From Prauserella aidingensis (lineage in GTDB: Bacteria; Actinomycetota; Actinomycetes; Mycobacteriales; Pseudonocardiaceae), in the NCBI RefSeq assembly GCF_024171865.1, contig NZ_JAMTCN010000022.1:1-64000 (forward strand): DNA of 64,000 nucleotides. The letters are read 5' to 3'. Positions 22,617 through 31,171 of this stretch are shown in pieces. A program made the position numbers and the translations under genes. Each line of letters starts with the position of its first letter. The first letter of the stretch is position 1. The notes beneath the pieces were generated by a model. It did no database searches, had not been told where the DNA came from, and was given only the letters and a program-made list of their open reading frames with translations.

Positions 22617-23231
22617 GCGCGTCCGTTCTTCGGCACGCCCACTGCGGCACGCCCACTGCGGCACACCCGCGGCGGCACGTCCACAACCGACGCGTCCGAC
22701 ACCGGCGCAGGCAGCGCCCGTATCGACTCGGGTTCTCGACGTGTGCCGCCTGATCCTGGGACACCGGCGACGCCTCATAGCCGTCGATACCCGCATCTAC
22801 GGTCATATAGAGCCAGAGCTAGACAGTTCAAGACGGACCTAGCTTTCAATGTCACACGGATGGACCACGCGAAATGCGTAACGCTGCCGACGATCGTCCG
22901 GGAAGTAAGCCAGCTCACCGGATGATCAGTGGCGAAGACGGCGAAGATTGCGGATAATAAGTCATGTAGGGATCGAAGTCGAGAGGTGATCGGCCTTCCG
23001 TTCACACTCCGCCGGCGCGCAAGCGCCGACGACCCATCGATCAGCCACCGCCGGCCATCGCCATGGGGGCCGCGGCCGACGGGCCGCGAGCGGACATCCG
23101 GCCGTCGAAGGGTCCGCATCCGATCCCGACGTCGCGCAGCGGACCGCGCCGCGCGACGACACCGAGCAAGGCCGAACCACGGCCGCGACAGTCACAACCG
23201 AGTAGCTCTCGAAGGAGATGCCACACCACAG
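22617..23231. other. Intergenic region, about 615 bp
   Basis: No convincing gene apart from the small ORF that follows. It holds the 14-bp tandem repeat at 22631 and a lower-GC stretch at 22795-22990. A short agctag/ctagct inverted repeat lies at 22817-22844, perhaps marking a promoter area. Confidence 0.45.
22631..22682. repeat. 14-bp tandem repeat after the AAA ATPase gene
   Basis: Two exact 14-bp units (cggcacgcccactg at 22631 and 22645) are followed by a degenerate unit (22659) and a partial one (22673). Confidence 0.8.
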
Positions 23232-23393
23232 ATGTCGAACCTCGCCGCACGCCTCCGCGCCCGTCGAGCCCACACCCGCACCCGCCGCGCCGTCAGCAAG
23301 GCGATCGACACCGCCACCACGACGACGATGCGCGACGAGCTGATCACCCTCGCCCAGACACACGGCTACCAGAAATCCAAGCCTCGGGTGTGA
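23232..23393 (+). CDS. Small conserved-type basic protein, 53 residues
   Basis: The ATG at 23232 follows GAAGGAGATG and encodes MSNLAARLRARRAHTRTRRA, then SKAIDTATTTTMRDELITLA and a short tail. A basic N-terminal helix followed by MRDELI..AQ is, from memory, a pattern common in actinomycete small proteins of unknown function. A hairpin terminator follows at 23453. I cannot assign a role. Confidence 0.55.
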   Translation: MSNLAARLRARRAHTRTRRAVSKAIDTATTTTMRDELITLAQTHGYQKSKPRV

Positions 23394-23452
23394 CCTGAAT
23401 TACAATGGGTTTCAGGTGTAACGCCACCGGTACCGGTGTCGATATGCCTCAT

Positions 23453-23499
23453 GACCCCGCGGTGCTGGCGGACCCCCGACCTGGCAGCACCGCGGGGTT
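23453..23499 (+). terminator. Strong GC-rich terminator hairpin
   Basis: accccgcggtgctg (23453-23466) pairs with cagcaccgcggggt (23485-23498), followed by tttcc. It lies about 60 bp after the small ORF at 23232. Confidence 0.75.
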
Positions 23500-23746
23500 T
23501 CCATATGTCCAGACCCGCCACCGCACCACCTGCGACCTGCGGTTTTCTTGTAGTCGGGCCGAATTCGGCGGACAACCGCGTCGCGAGTGGACGAATCGGA
23601 CACCGCGACGACGATCAGTGGGCGATCTTCGCCGTCCACGATGGACGAAGCCGCTCACCAGCGACGATCACGCCGGTGACCCTGCCGACGAGCCGCTGCA
23701 CCCACTCCTACCGCCCGCCTGACATCACTCGATAGAGTGAGCCTCG
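23500..23746. promoter_or_regulatory. Promoter region of the septum-formation lipoprotein gene
   Basis: No gene seen. The sequence cactcgatagagtg ends about 10 bp before the ATG at 23747. The TAGAGT hexamer fits a -10 element so close that the message may be leaderless. The same cgatagagtg stands before the amidohydrolase gene at 53567. Confidence 0.4.
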
Positions 23747-24652
23747 ATGTCGAGATCAGGGCGAATCACGCTGGCCGCCTCCGCGGTGGCCGCCGCCCTC
23801 GTGCTGGCCGGGTGCGCGGAGACGACGATCGGCCTGGCCGAACCCGACCGCATGCGCTCCGCCGAGACGCCCAAGGCCACTCCCGGCGACGTCCCCGCAT
23901 CCGACGGCAGCGGCAACGACACCGCCCAGCGCACGATCGTCGCCGACGTCGGCGAATGCCTCGACGGTGACAACCCCGGCCCCGTCGAATGCTCCGACGA
24001 GCACACCGTGGAGGTCACCAAGAAGGGCACGTTCGGCGGCGACCTCGGTGCGACGCTGGAGGGCAGGCCACCGGAGGCGTCCACCGTGTTCCGCACCGTC
24101 TTCCCGCAGTGCCGCGAGGCCGCCGCCGACTACCTCGGCAGCGCATCCTTCGACGCCTCCACCCTCGGTGCCTGGCTCGTGTGGGCCGACGCCGAGGACT
24201 GGAAGGCCGGCCACCGCTGGTACCGCTGCGGTGTCGTCCAGCTCGACGGCCAGGGCGCTCCCGTCGAGCGCACCGGCTCGATCCGCCACGCGCTGGCCGA
24301 CGACTTCGACCGCTACCGCGTCTGCTCCGCGACCCGTCCGTCGGCGGAGCTCCCCGAGACCGTCCCGTGCAGCGAGCCGCACCTCGCCGAGGCGGTCGGC
24401 GTCGTGAACGCGGGCAAGGCCGACAAGGCGATTCCGTCCGAACGGGAGTTCAACGACAAAGCACGCACCCCGTGTGGCACGAAGGTGCACCGATTCGTCG
24501 GTGCGGACCGGCGCGACGTGGCACCTTCGTGGCGTTGGCCCGACAAGACGAATTGGCGGATCGGGTTCACCAACATCACGTGCTACGCCGAGTTGAACCA
24601 GGCCACGACGGGTTCGGTCCGTGGCATCGGCTCCTCTCCGATGCCCAATTAG
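23747..24652 (+). CDS. Septum-formation family lipoprotein
   Basis: This 301-residue exported lipoprotein has signal peptide RITLAASAVAAALVLAGC with lipobox LAGC and a lipidated Cys near residue 23. The rest matches actinobacterial septum-formation-family proteins: DVGECLDG, CSDEHTVEV, WYRCGVVQLDG, VPCSEPHLAEAVG and a final ITCYAELNQ, with paired cysteines probably forming disulfides. The family is associated with division or cell-wall processes. The start is ATG at 23747. Confidence 0.85.
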   Translation: MSRSGRITLAASAVAAALVLAGCAETTIGLAEPDRMRSAETPKATPGDVPASDGSGNDTAQRTIVADVGECLDGDNPGPVECSDEHTVEVTKKGTFGGDLGATLEGRPPEASTVFRTVFPQCREAAADYLGSASFDASTLGAWLVWADAEDWKAGHRWYRCGVVQLDGQGAPVERTGSIRHALADDFDRYRVCSATRPSAELPETVPCSEPHLAEAVGVVNAGKADKAIPSEREFNDKARTPCGTKVHRFVGADRRDVAPSWRWPDKTNWRIGFTNITCYAELNQATTGSVRGIGSSPMPN

Positions 24653-24757
24653 GACGCACGCGGCTGTCAAGTCCCGGTTTTCCCGACGATCGGCAGGTTG
24701 ATACCACCGTTCCGGCCCGCTTGAATGTCCCCGATCATTTCGAGATTGAGGGACTCC

Positions 24758-26434
24758 ATGACCATGACGACATTGCGGCGCAGCGTCGTCGCGGGATCGC
24801 TGGCGACCGCTCTGGTCGCCACGATCGCCCCCGCCGCCGGGGCCACCGACAGCACTCCCGAGGAACCGCCACGGCAGCGGGCGACCCCGCAGGCGACGAC
24901 CGCCCAGCCGGAGATCGCCCACGACGTCCCGGAGCGCTACGCCGAGCAGCGGCTGAGCTGGCACCCGTGTTCCGAGGACGAGCTCGGCTCTCCGCCACCG
25001 GAGCAGTACGATCTCGAGTGCGCCACCTACCTGACGCCCAAGGACTGGAACGAGGCCGACTCGGGCGAATCCATCACGATCGCCGTGAGCAGGCTGAAGG
25101 CCGAGGGCGAATCCACCGCGAGCGTGCTCACCAACCCGGGTGGCCCCGGGGCTCCCGGCCGTGACTTCCCGTTGCGCCTGGCCGAGCAGGACCGCCTGCG
25201 CAGGCATCAGGACGTCATCGGCTTCGACCCGCGCGGCACCGGTCACAGCACCAACATCACGTGTGGCGGGGCGATCGGCACGGGCGATTCCCTCGACCCG
25301 CGGGACCGCAGCCGCGAGAACCTCGACCTGATCCTCGACGCGACCGAGTACGCCGCGGACTCCTGCCAGGTCAAGTCCGGTGACCTCGGCCCGCTGATCA
25401 ACACGTTCCAGACCACGCACGACATGGATCTGCTTCGCACCCTGCTCGGGCGCGACAAGATCAACTGGGTGGGCTATTCGGCCGGTACGTGGCTCGGCGC
25501 GCACTACGCGCAGCGGTTCCCCGACCACACCGGGCGGTTCGTGCTCGACTCGTCGACCGAGTTCACCACGACGTGGCAGCGCTCGTTCGACTGGCAGCCG
25601 CTGGGCTTCGAACGCCGGTGGCGGGAGGACTTCCTTCCGTGGATGGCTCGCTACGACGAGCAGTACGGCTTCGGCGACTCCGGCGAGCGCGCCCGGCAGA
25701 CGTACGAGCAGGTGCGCGCGGCGCTGGCGGAGAAGCCCGTCGAGCTGGACGGACAGAAGGTCGGGCCGAACGAGCTCGACTCGGCGATCGCGGGCATGCT
25801 CTACAGCAAGTCGGCGTTCCCGTCGCTGGCCGAGTACCTGGTCTCGCTCCGCGAGCTGACCGGTAAGGACCGGCGCATCGCCTCGACAGCGGCGTTGGAC
25901 AACGTGCGCAAGCTGCTCGAGAACACCAAGGCACGCGGTCCGCAGCCGCTCGTCGTCGACAACGGTCACGGCGCGCAGCAGTACGACGACGCCTACGACG
26001 CCAGCTTCTGGACCATCCCCTGCAACGAGGGCCGCTGGTTCGGCAACCGGATGACCGCGACGTGGCAGTCCGAGCTGATGGGCCGCCAGTGGCCGCTGCT
26101 GGGCTGGGGATGGCTGATCCAGCCGTGCATCTTCTGGAAGGGCAAGCCGATCGACCTGCCGAAGCTGGACGGCGAGGGCGTGCCGCCGACCCTCATCGTC
26201 CAGTCGGAGAACGATCCGGCGACCCCGATCGAGGGCGCACGTCGTGCTCACGAGAAGTTCGCGGGCTCGCGCATGATCACCGTGACCGACGAGGGCGATC
26301 ACGGCATCTACGCGGGCGACAACCCTGCTGTGGACAAGGTTGTCGAGGACTACCTTGTCGACGGCATCGTGCCGGAGGACCAGAGCATTCCCGGCTCGCC
26401 GTTGCCCACACCGAACGGCACGAACGGATCGTGA
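24758..26434 (+). CDS. Secreted alpha/beta hydrolase, tripeptidyl-aminopeptidase type
   Basis: This 558-residue enzyme starts with a signal peptide (RRSVVAGSLATALVATIAPA). It contains NPGGPGAPGRD oxyanion-hole region, nucleophile S241 in WVGYSAGTWLGAHY, a TAP-like C-terminal domain, the acid in VQSENDPATPIEGA and the His in DEGDHGIYAG. Streptomyces relatives (Slp/Tap) remove N-terminal tripeptides outside the cell. I chose ATG 24758 after GAGGGACTCC; an ATG at 24764 is also possible and 24725 is less likely. It is monocistronic and followed by a terminator. Confidence 0.88.
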   Translation: MTMTTLRRSVVAGSLATALVATIAPAAGATDSTPEEPPRQRATPQATTAQPEIAHDVPERYAEQRLSWHPCSEDELGSPPPEQYDLECATYLTPKDWNEADSGESITIAVSRLKAEGESTASVLTNPGGPGAPGRDFPLRLAEQDRLRRHQDVIGFDPRGTGHSTNITCGGAIGTGDSLDPRDRSRENLDLILDATEYAADSCQVKSGDLGPLINTFQTTHDMDLLRTLLGRDKINWVGYSAGTWLGAHYAQRFPDHTGRFVLDSSTEFTTTWQRSFDWQPLGFERRWREDFLPWMARYDEQYGFGDSGERARQTYEQVRAALAEKPVELDGQKVGPNELDSAIAGMLYSKSAFPSLAEYLVSLRELTGKDRRIASTAALDNVRKLLENTKARGPQPLVVDNGHGAQQYDDAYDASFWTIPCNEGRWFGNRMTATWQSELMGRQWPLLGWGWLIQPCIFWKGKPIDLPKLDGEGVPPTLIVQSENDPATPIEGARRAHEKFAGSRMITVTDEGDHGIYAGDNPAVDKVVEDYLVDGIVPEDQSIPGSPLPTPNGTNGS

Positions 26435-26475
26435 TCGGGCGCCCGCACGCGTGACGCGGGCCGTTTTCGCAGCAC

Positions 26476-26521
26476 ACGAGGCCCGTCTCCCCGGTTCGAC
26501 GTAGGGGAGGCGGGCCTCGTC
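26476..26521 (+). terminator. Terminator after the secreted hydrolase
   Basis: acgaggcccgtctcccc (26476-26492) pairs with ggggaggcgggcctcgt (26504-26520), 17-bp arms with an 11-nt loop. Confidence 0.85.
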
Positions 26522-26601
26522 GCGCGCACCGGCCGGTCCGCGCCGGGTCGCACACGCGGTCCGCAGGCGCGCCGACCTCAGCCACCCACACGTACACAGC
26601 C

Positions 26602-26655
26602 TTGTGCACAGCCTCCCCACGTTTTCCACAGAGTTGTCCACAAGCTGTGTCCACA
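26602..26655. other. Cluster of DnaA-box-like nonamers
   Basis: ttgtgcaca (26602), ttttccaca (26622) and ttgtccaca (26634) lie within 41 bp on the same strand, followed by gtgtccaca near 26647. TTGTCCACA is the preferred actinomycete DnaA box. No dnaA, dnaN or rpmH is nearby, so this is not the chromosomal origin; it may titrate DnaA or regulate the neighbouring XRE gene. Confidence 0.6.
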
Positions 26656-26782
26656 CGTCGGGTCGGCGACCCGCGTTCGCGGGTTCGGGTTCGGGTTCTG
26701 CGAGCGCTGGTCCTGCGGGGTTCTGCGACCGGTCGACCGTCACCGACCCGCCGTCCGGGCGATCGGTATTACTATTGGCGCC

Positions 26783-27076
26783 GTGGTGCGAGTGCCGTTG
26801 AGCGAAGCCGAACGCCTGCGTGGCGAGCGACTCGGCGTCGCACTGCGCGGCGCCCGCGGCGACCGCAGCATGGTCGAGGTCGCCTCCGAGGCCGGTATCT
26901 CGGTCGAGACGCTGCGCAAGATCGAGACCGGGCGCATCCCGACGCCTGCGTTCTTCACCGTGCTGGCGATCGCCGACGCGGTCGGCCTACCACTCGACGA
27001 CCTGCGCACCGAGCTGGCCGAGACCCCGGGTGCCGACGGCGACACCGCCCTGTCCCGGAGCGCCGACGCCGGTTAG
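26783..27076 (+). CDS. XRE family transcriptional regulator
   Basis: This 97-residue protein is essentially one Cro/C1-type helix-turn-helix (LGVALRGARGDRSMVEVASEAGISVETLRKIETG, residues ~17-50, quoted in parts) plus a short helix (LAIADAVGLPLDDLRTELAE). Members of this size bind DNA as dimers. The tactat hexamer ~8 bp before the GTG at 26783 suggests a leaderless message. It is followed after 10 bp by the Nramp-like gene, so they may be co-transcribed and the regulator may control transport. Confidence 0.85.
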   Translation: MVRVPLSEAERLRGERLGVALRGARGDRSMVEVASEAGISVETLRKIETGRIPTPAFFTVLAIADAVGLPLDDLRTELAETPGADGDTALSRSADAG

Positions 27077-27086
27077 ATTGCTGCGC

Positions 27087-28385
27087 ATGTCCCCCGATCC
27101 CCGCCACGGTGAGGTGGCAGAACCCGAAGTCCCCGTCGGTCTGAAGGCGAAAGTGCGCCAGATCGGCCCCGGCATCATGGCCGCGGCGACCGGTGTCGGC
27201 GCCGGCGACCTCGTGGCCACGATGGTCGCGGGTTCGCGGTACGGCTACGCGCTGCTGTGGGCCGTGATCGTCGGAACGATCTTCAAGATCGCACTGGGTG
27301 AAGCCGTCGGCCGGTGGCACCTGACGTCCGGCCGCACGATGCTCTCCGGCTGGCGCACCCTCGGCCGCTGGGTCCTCGTCTACTTCGGCGCCTACGCCGT
27401 GGTGTGGGGCTTCGTCTACGGCGCCACGGCCATGTCGGCGAGCGGCCTGCCGCTGAACGCGCTCTTCCCCGCGATCGACGTGCGCTACTGGGCGATGATC
27501 TGCGGCGTCGCCGGGTTCGTGCTCGTGTGGTTCGGCCGGTACGCCGTGATCGAGAAGGTGATGACGATCCTCGTCGGCGTCATGTTCGTCGCCGTCGTCG
27601 GCACCGCCATCCTCGTGACGCCGAACCTGGTCGAGACCTTCGAAGGCTTCGTACCGCGGCTGCCCGACGGTTCGTTCGTGTACGTCCTGGGCCTGATCGG
27701 CGGTGTCGGCGGAACCATCACCATGGCCGCCTACGGCTACTGGACGCTCGCCAAGGGCTGGCGGTCGTCGGGCTGGCTGTCGATGATGCGCCTCGACAAC
27801 ACGACCGGCTACGTCACCACGGCGATCTTCGTCGTCGCGATGCTCATCGTCGGTGCGGAGCTGCTGGCGGGGCACAACGTCATCGACGGCGACGAGGGCC
27901 TGCTGATGCTCGGCAACACGCTCGCCGCCGACTACGGCCAGTGGGCACGCATCCCGTTCCTCGTCGGGTTCTGGGCCGTGTCGTTCAGCTCGCTCGTCGG
28001 CGTGTGGAACGGTGTCAGCCTGCTGTTCGCCGACTGGTGGCGCACGTGGCGGCTGCCCCGCTACACGGTGGGCGAAGCCGAGGAACTGTCCGACTACGAC
28101 CACCGCGCGGGCGTCGGCAGCCCCGTGTTCCGCGGGTACGTGGCGTGGTTGACGTTCCCGCCGATGGCGCTGCTGTTCCTCGACCAGCCGTTCCAGCTGA
28201 CCGTCGCCTACGGCGCGCTCGGTGCGCTGTTCATGCCGTTCCTCGCGGGCACGCTGTTGTTCCTGCTCAACTCCAACCGGGTCGACCGCGTCGGCCGGTC
28301 GGGCTGGCTGTCGAACACGCTGCTCACGGTCTGCCTCGGACTGTTCGGCTACCTGGCCGTGGACAAACTCATCGGCCTGTTCTGA
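27087..28385 (+). CDS. Nramp-family-like transporter with altered metal-binding motifs
   Basis: This 432-residue membrane protein has about 11 hydrophobic segments and clear Nramp-family character: PGIMAAATGVGAGDLVATM in TM1, then a KIALGEAVGRW helix. The canonical DPGN of TM1 is replaced by GAGD, and the TM6 MPH motif is absent (TITMAAYGYW). These motifs coordinate Mn/Fe in true Nramps. The cargo may therefore be different (for example Mg, as in Nramp-related Mg transporters) or the protein may not carry a divalent metal. The ATG at 27087 is chosen because upstream in-frame codons overlap the XRE gene. Confidence 0.8.
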   Translation: MSPDPRHGEVAEPEVPVGLKAKVRQIGPGIMAAATGVGAGDLVATMVAGSRYGYALLWAVIVGTIFKIALGEAVGRWHLTSGRTMLSGWRTLGRWVLVYFGAYAVVWGFVYGATAMSASGLPLNALFPAIDVRYWAMICGVAGFVLVWFGRYAVIEKVMTILVGVMFVAVVGTAILVTPNLVETFEGFVPRLPDGSFVYVLGLIGGVGGTITMAAYGYWTLAKGWRSSGWLSMMRLDNTTGYVTTAIFVVAMLIVGAELLAGHNVIDGDEGLLMLGNTLAADYGQWARIPFLVGFWAVSFSSLVGVWNGVSLLFADWWRTWRLPRYTVGEAEELSDYDHRAGVGSPVFRGYVAWLTFPPMALLFLDQPFQLTVAYGALGALFMPFLAGTLLFLLNSNRVDRVGRSGWLSNTLLTVCLGLFGYLAVDKLIGLF

Positions 28386-28391
28386 GCGCCG

Positions 28392-28425
28392 CCGAGCCGA
28401 TCGGCGACGGTCCCCATCAGCGCAG
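28392..28425. repeat. 34-bp duplicate of an ABC ATPase start region (scar)
   Basis: Identical to 30200-30233 at 32 of 34 positions. At 30200 it spans the LLM stop and the ATPase start (ctgcgctgatgggga on the minus strand). Here it spans the permease stop and a would-be ATG followed by MGTVADRLG, then unrelated sequence. It looks like the remnant start of a second, deleted ATPase gene. Confidence 0.7.
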
Positions 28426-29586
28426 CAACGCCCAGCCGGTGCTCGCGGCCGCCACGATCACGGCCGCGGGCGCCGGCAGCACCGCGATCAACACGCCGCC
28501 CAGCACGACGAGGTCGGGCCCGCGCACCAGCTGCGCCACCAGGTGCACCGGTGCTTGACCGAACGGCGTGTCGGTCGCACCAGGGGTGGCGTACTCGACC
28601 GGCGGACGCGTCGCGGTGCGTACCACGCCGGCCGCCACTACGGGCAGCAGCGGCAGCACGTCCGTCACGCTCGAATGGCCGCCGCCGGTCGCCGTGACGA
28701 CCAGTAGGAGCACCACCGCCCATCCCGCTGCGACGACGAGCAGCGCGGCCAAGGTCCAAGCCCGGAGGACGACATCCGATTCGTCCAGCCACCGCCGCAA
28801 TCCCGGGGAACGCCACAGCCACGCGGCACCGCCGCCGAACGGCACCAGCGCGACGAACGCACACACACCCACGACCACGGCGTCAGGAACGGCGGGTATC
28901 ACCGGACGGACCAGAGCCGCGATCACCGCACCGGCGACCGCAGCGGGTGCGAACCGCGCTCGGCCCACCACGCTCGCGACGACGAACGACCGCACCGAGC
29001 GCAAGCGCAGTCGAACGGGAGACGCGGGCGGAAACAGCAGCCCCGGGTCCAGGAACGTCACGCCCACCGCACGCACCACGTGTTCGCGCCAGCCTTCGAC
29101 AAGACGCGCCCGGCCTGCCCGCGCCGCCGCGGGCAGTCGCCACGGAACGCCGACACCCGCCGCGATCGCCCATGCGAGCAGGCCGCCTGCACCGACGACG
29201 GACGCCATCACCTGCCACGCCCACGACGGCACCTGCCACACGACACCGAGGAACGCCCCGACGTAGGACAGGCCCGCGAGGCGGGCGAGCCAGCCGAACC
29301 AGACACGATCGCTGACGGCCCGCGCGCGGTCGTGACGCGGGGCGAAGTCGCGCCACGTCAGCTCGGCGGGGTCGGCCCAGAGGAATCGCCGTCGCAGCAT
29401 CGAGGCCCAGACGGCGATCGCCGCCACACACACGAAGGCGACCACGCCGGCCGTCCGGGTACCCACATCGACGTCGAGGGCCTCACGCCACCAGTCGATG
29501 CGGTAGAAGGCGCTGACCAACCAGGCGCAGAGGAACAGGGCGAGGAGCGTGCTCGTGTCGCCACTGACGAGTTTGCGCAGTGTCAT
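28417..29586 (-). CDS. ABC transporter membrane protein (permease-like)
   Basis: This 389-residue polytopic protein has hydrophobic helices distributed throughout (LLALFLCAWLVSAFY, VVAFVCVAAIAVWASMLRRR, WAWQVMASVVGAGGLLAWAI, AGAVIAALVRPVIPAVPDAV, TLAALLVVAAGWAVVLLLVV and a final AVLPAPAAVIVAAASTGW). No conserved domain is obvious, but it lies 15 bp downstream of an ABC ATPase gene and is probably its permease. Codon use is normal. Confidence 0.75.
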   Translation of the reverse strand: MTLRKLVSGDTSTLLALFLCAWLVSAFYRIDWWREALDVDVGTRTAGVVAFVCVAAIAVWASMLRRRFLWADPAELTWRDFAPRHDRARAVSDRVWFGWLARLAGLSYVGAFLGVVWQVPSWAWQVMASVVGAGGLLAWAIAAGVGVPWRLPAAARAGRARLVEGWREHVVRAVGVTFLDPGLLFPPASPVRLRLRSVRSFVVASVVGRARFAPAAVAGAVIAALVRPVIPAVPDAVVVGVCAFVALVPFGGGAAWLWRSPGLRRWLDESDVVLRAWTLAALLVVAAGWAVVLLLVVTATGGGHSSVTDVLPLLPVVAAGVVRTATRPPVEYATPGATDTPFGQAPVHLVAQLVRGPDLVVLGGVLIAVLPAPAAVIVAAASTGWALLR

Positions 29587-29601
29587 GGACAGGCCTTTTC
29601 G

Positions 29602-30225
29602 CTACCGGGCCGATTCGAGTGCCCCGAGGTCGAGCACGTGGTCGGCCGCGTCGAGCAACGGCGGATGGTGCGTCGCGAGCACCACGACCGTGCCGTTTCC
29701 CGTCGCGCGCGTGATGACGTCGGTCAGCCACCGCTTTCCCGCGGCGTCGAGAGCGCGCTCCGGTTCGTCGAGCAGGAGCACGTCGAACGGCCTCGCCGTC
29801 GCGCCCAGCAGGAGCAACCGCCGCCGCTGACCCGCCGACAGCGACCCGGCCGTGACATCTGCGCGGTCGGCGAGCCCGGCGTCGTCGAGCAGCGCATCGA
29901 CGTCGAGGTCGACGCCGAACGAGCCCGCCATCAGTCGCAGGTGCTGAGTCGGCGTGCAGTCGGCGAAGAAGTCGGAGTCGTCGAACAGCACCGACACACG
30001 TCTGCGGAACCGGCGGTCCCGCTCGTCCGGCACGCCACCCCCGACGGTGACCGTTCCCTCGTCGGGTGCCTCCATGCCGTACAGGACGCGGAGGAGCGTC
30101 GACTTGCCGCTGCCGTTGGGCCCGGTGAGCACCAGACATTCGCCCGGCCGCACGCACAGGTCGACCTCGCGAAGCAGCCACACGTCACCGGCGCGAACAC
30201 CGAGCCGGTCGGCGACGATCCCCAT
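29602..30225 (-). CDS. ABC transporter ATP-binding protein
   Basis: This 207-residue ATPase has Walker A LTGPNGSGKSTLLR (about residues 34-47), signature SLSAGQRRRLLLLG, Walker B VLLLDEPERALD and H-loop ATHH. The signature reads LSAGQ rather than LSGGQ, a tolerated variant. It would power the downstream permease as a small exporter. Its ATG shares one base with the stop of the LLM gene (TGATG), indicating translational coupling. Confidence 0.92.
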   Translation of the reverse strand: MGIVADRLGVRAGDVWLLREVDLCVRPGECLVLTGPNGSGKSTLLRVLYGMEAPDEGTVTVGGGVPDERDRRFRRRVSVLFDDSDFFADCTPTQHLRLMAGSFGVDLDVDALLDDAGLADRADVTAGSLSAGQRRRLLLLGATARPFDVLLLDEPERALDAAGKRWLTDVITRATGNGTVVVLATHHPPLLDAADHVLDLGALESAR

Positions 30226-31064
30226 CAGCGCAGGCGTTCGATGACGTCGGCGAAGGCGGTCATGTCCTTCTCCAGCACGGTGATGTAGGTGAACCCGAAC
30301 CGTTCCCGCTGGGCGCGCAGCCGGTCGGCGATCTGCTCGGCCGTGCCGACCAGCAACACCGGCAGCTCGCCCAGTTCGTCCGCCGACCTCGTCGCGTCGT
30401 ACGGGCGGAGACGTTCCAGTGCGGCCGCCCGGTCATCGGTGACCTCGACGTGCTGGATCAACAGGTTCAGTTCGGGGTCCCGCTCGCCCGCCTCGGAGCG
30501 CACGAGCGCCACGCGTTCATCCAGTTCGGACGGATCGGCGAGCGTCGCACCGTCGCCGTCGCGGTTGAAGCGGGCGCCCGTGAACCCGACGACGTCGGCC
30601 TCCCTCGCCGCGATGCGCAGCATCCGGTCGCGCTGCCCGCCGAGCAGCACCGGCGGCAACGACCGCTCACCGTAGTGTTCCCGCAGCACGGTCAGGCACC
30701 GTTCGAGGTGGTCCAGACGTGCGCCGGGGCCTGGGAACGGCAGACCCGCCGCGTCGAACTCCGCCCTGGCGTACCCCGTGCCCAGACCGAGTTCGAGCCT
30801 GCCGTCGAGCAACTGGTCCGTGGTGTCGACGTCGCGGGCCAGCATGGTCGGGTTGTAGAACGCGGTGTTGACGACGAACGTCGCCAGCCGCACCCGCTCG
30901 GTCGCCTCCGCAGCGGCGACCAGTGACGGCAGCGGCGCGGGCATCCCCAGGTGATCGGGTACGGCGATGACATCGAACCCCAGACCCTCGGCCTTGCGGC
31001 ACTTGTCGAGCCACTGCGTCCGCTTGCCGGTTGCGCGCATGTTCACGCCGAATCGGAACCCCAT
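30225..31064 (-). CDS. LLM-class F420-dependent oxidoreductase (TIGR03621-like)
   Basis: This 279-residue TIM-barrel protein belongs to the luciferase-like monooxygenase superfamily, F420-dependent type: RFGVNMRATGKRTQWLDKCR at the start, DVIAVPDHLGMPAPLPSLVA, RLATFVVNTAFYNPTMLARD and LGLGTGYARAEFDAAG. The substrate is unknown. It is the first gene of an operon with the ABC ATPase and permease, suggesting an exported or modified metabolite. The ATG is at 31064. Confidence 0.88.
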   Translation of the reverse strand: MGFRFGVNMRATGKRTQWLDKCRKAEGLGFDVIAVPDHLGMPAPLPSLVAAAEATERVRLATFVVNTAFYNPTMLARDVDTTDQLLDGRLELGLGTGYARAEFDAAGLPFPGPGARLDHLERCLTVLREHYGERSLPPVLLGGQRDRMLRIAAREADVVGFTGARFNRDGDGATLADPSELDERVALVRSEAGERDPELNLLIQHVEVTDDRAAALERLRPYDATRSADELGELPVLLVGTAEQIADRLRAQRERFGFTYITVLEKDMTAFADVIERLR

Positions 31065-31171
31065 GACGGCACGCTACCGAAGTCGGGCGCCGAGCAGACC
31101 GCGCGAGCACCGGGTCCGCGACGGGCGAAATCCGTTCGCCGGTGTCGAGTGCCCGCTCGTACCCTCCGCGC

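Noticed and set aside
26602-26655. Chromosomal origin of replication at the DnaA-box cluster.
   Set aside because: Too few boxes, no AT-rich unwinding region and none of the usual origin genes nearby.
23756-26743. A 995-codon open frame on the - strand across the lipoprotein and secreted hydrolase genes.
   Set aside because: Antisense shadow of two genes with clear signal peptides and active-site motifs; no ribosome site or domain.
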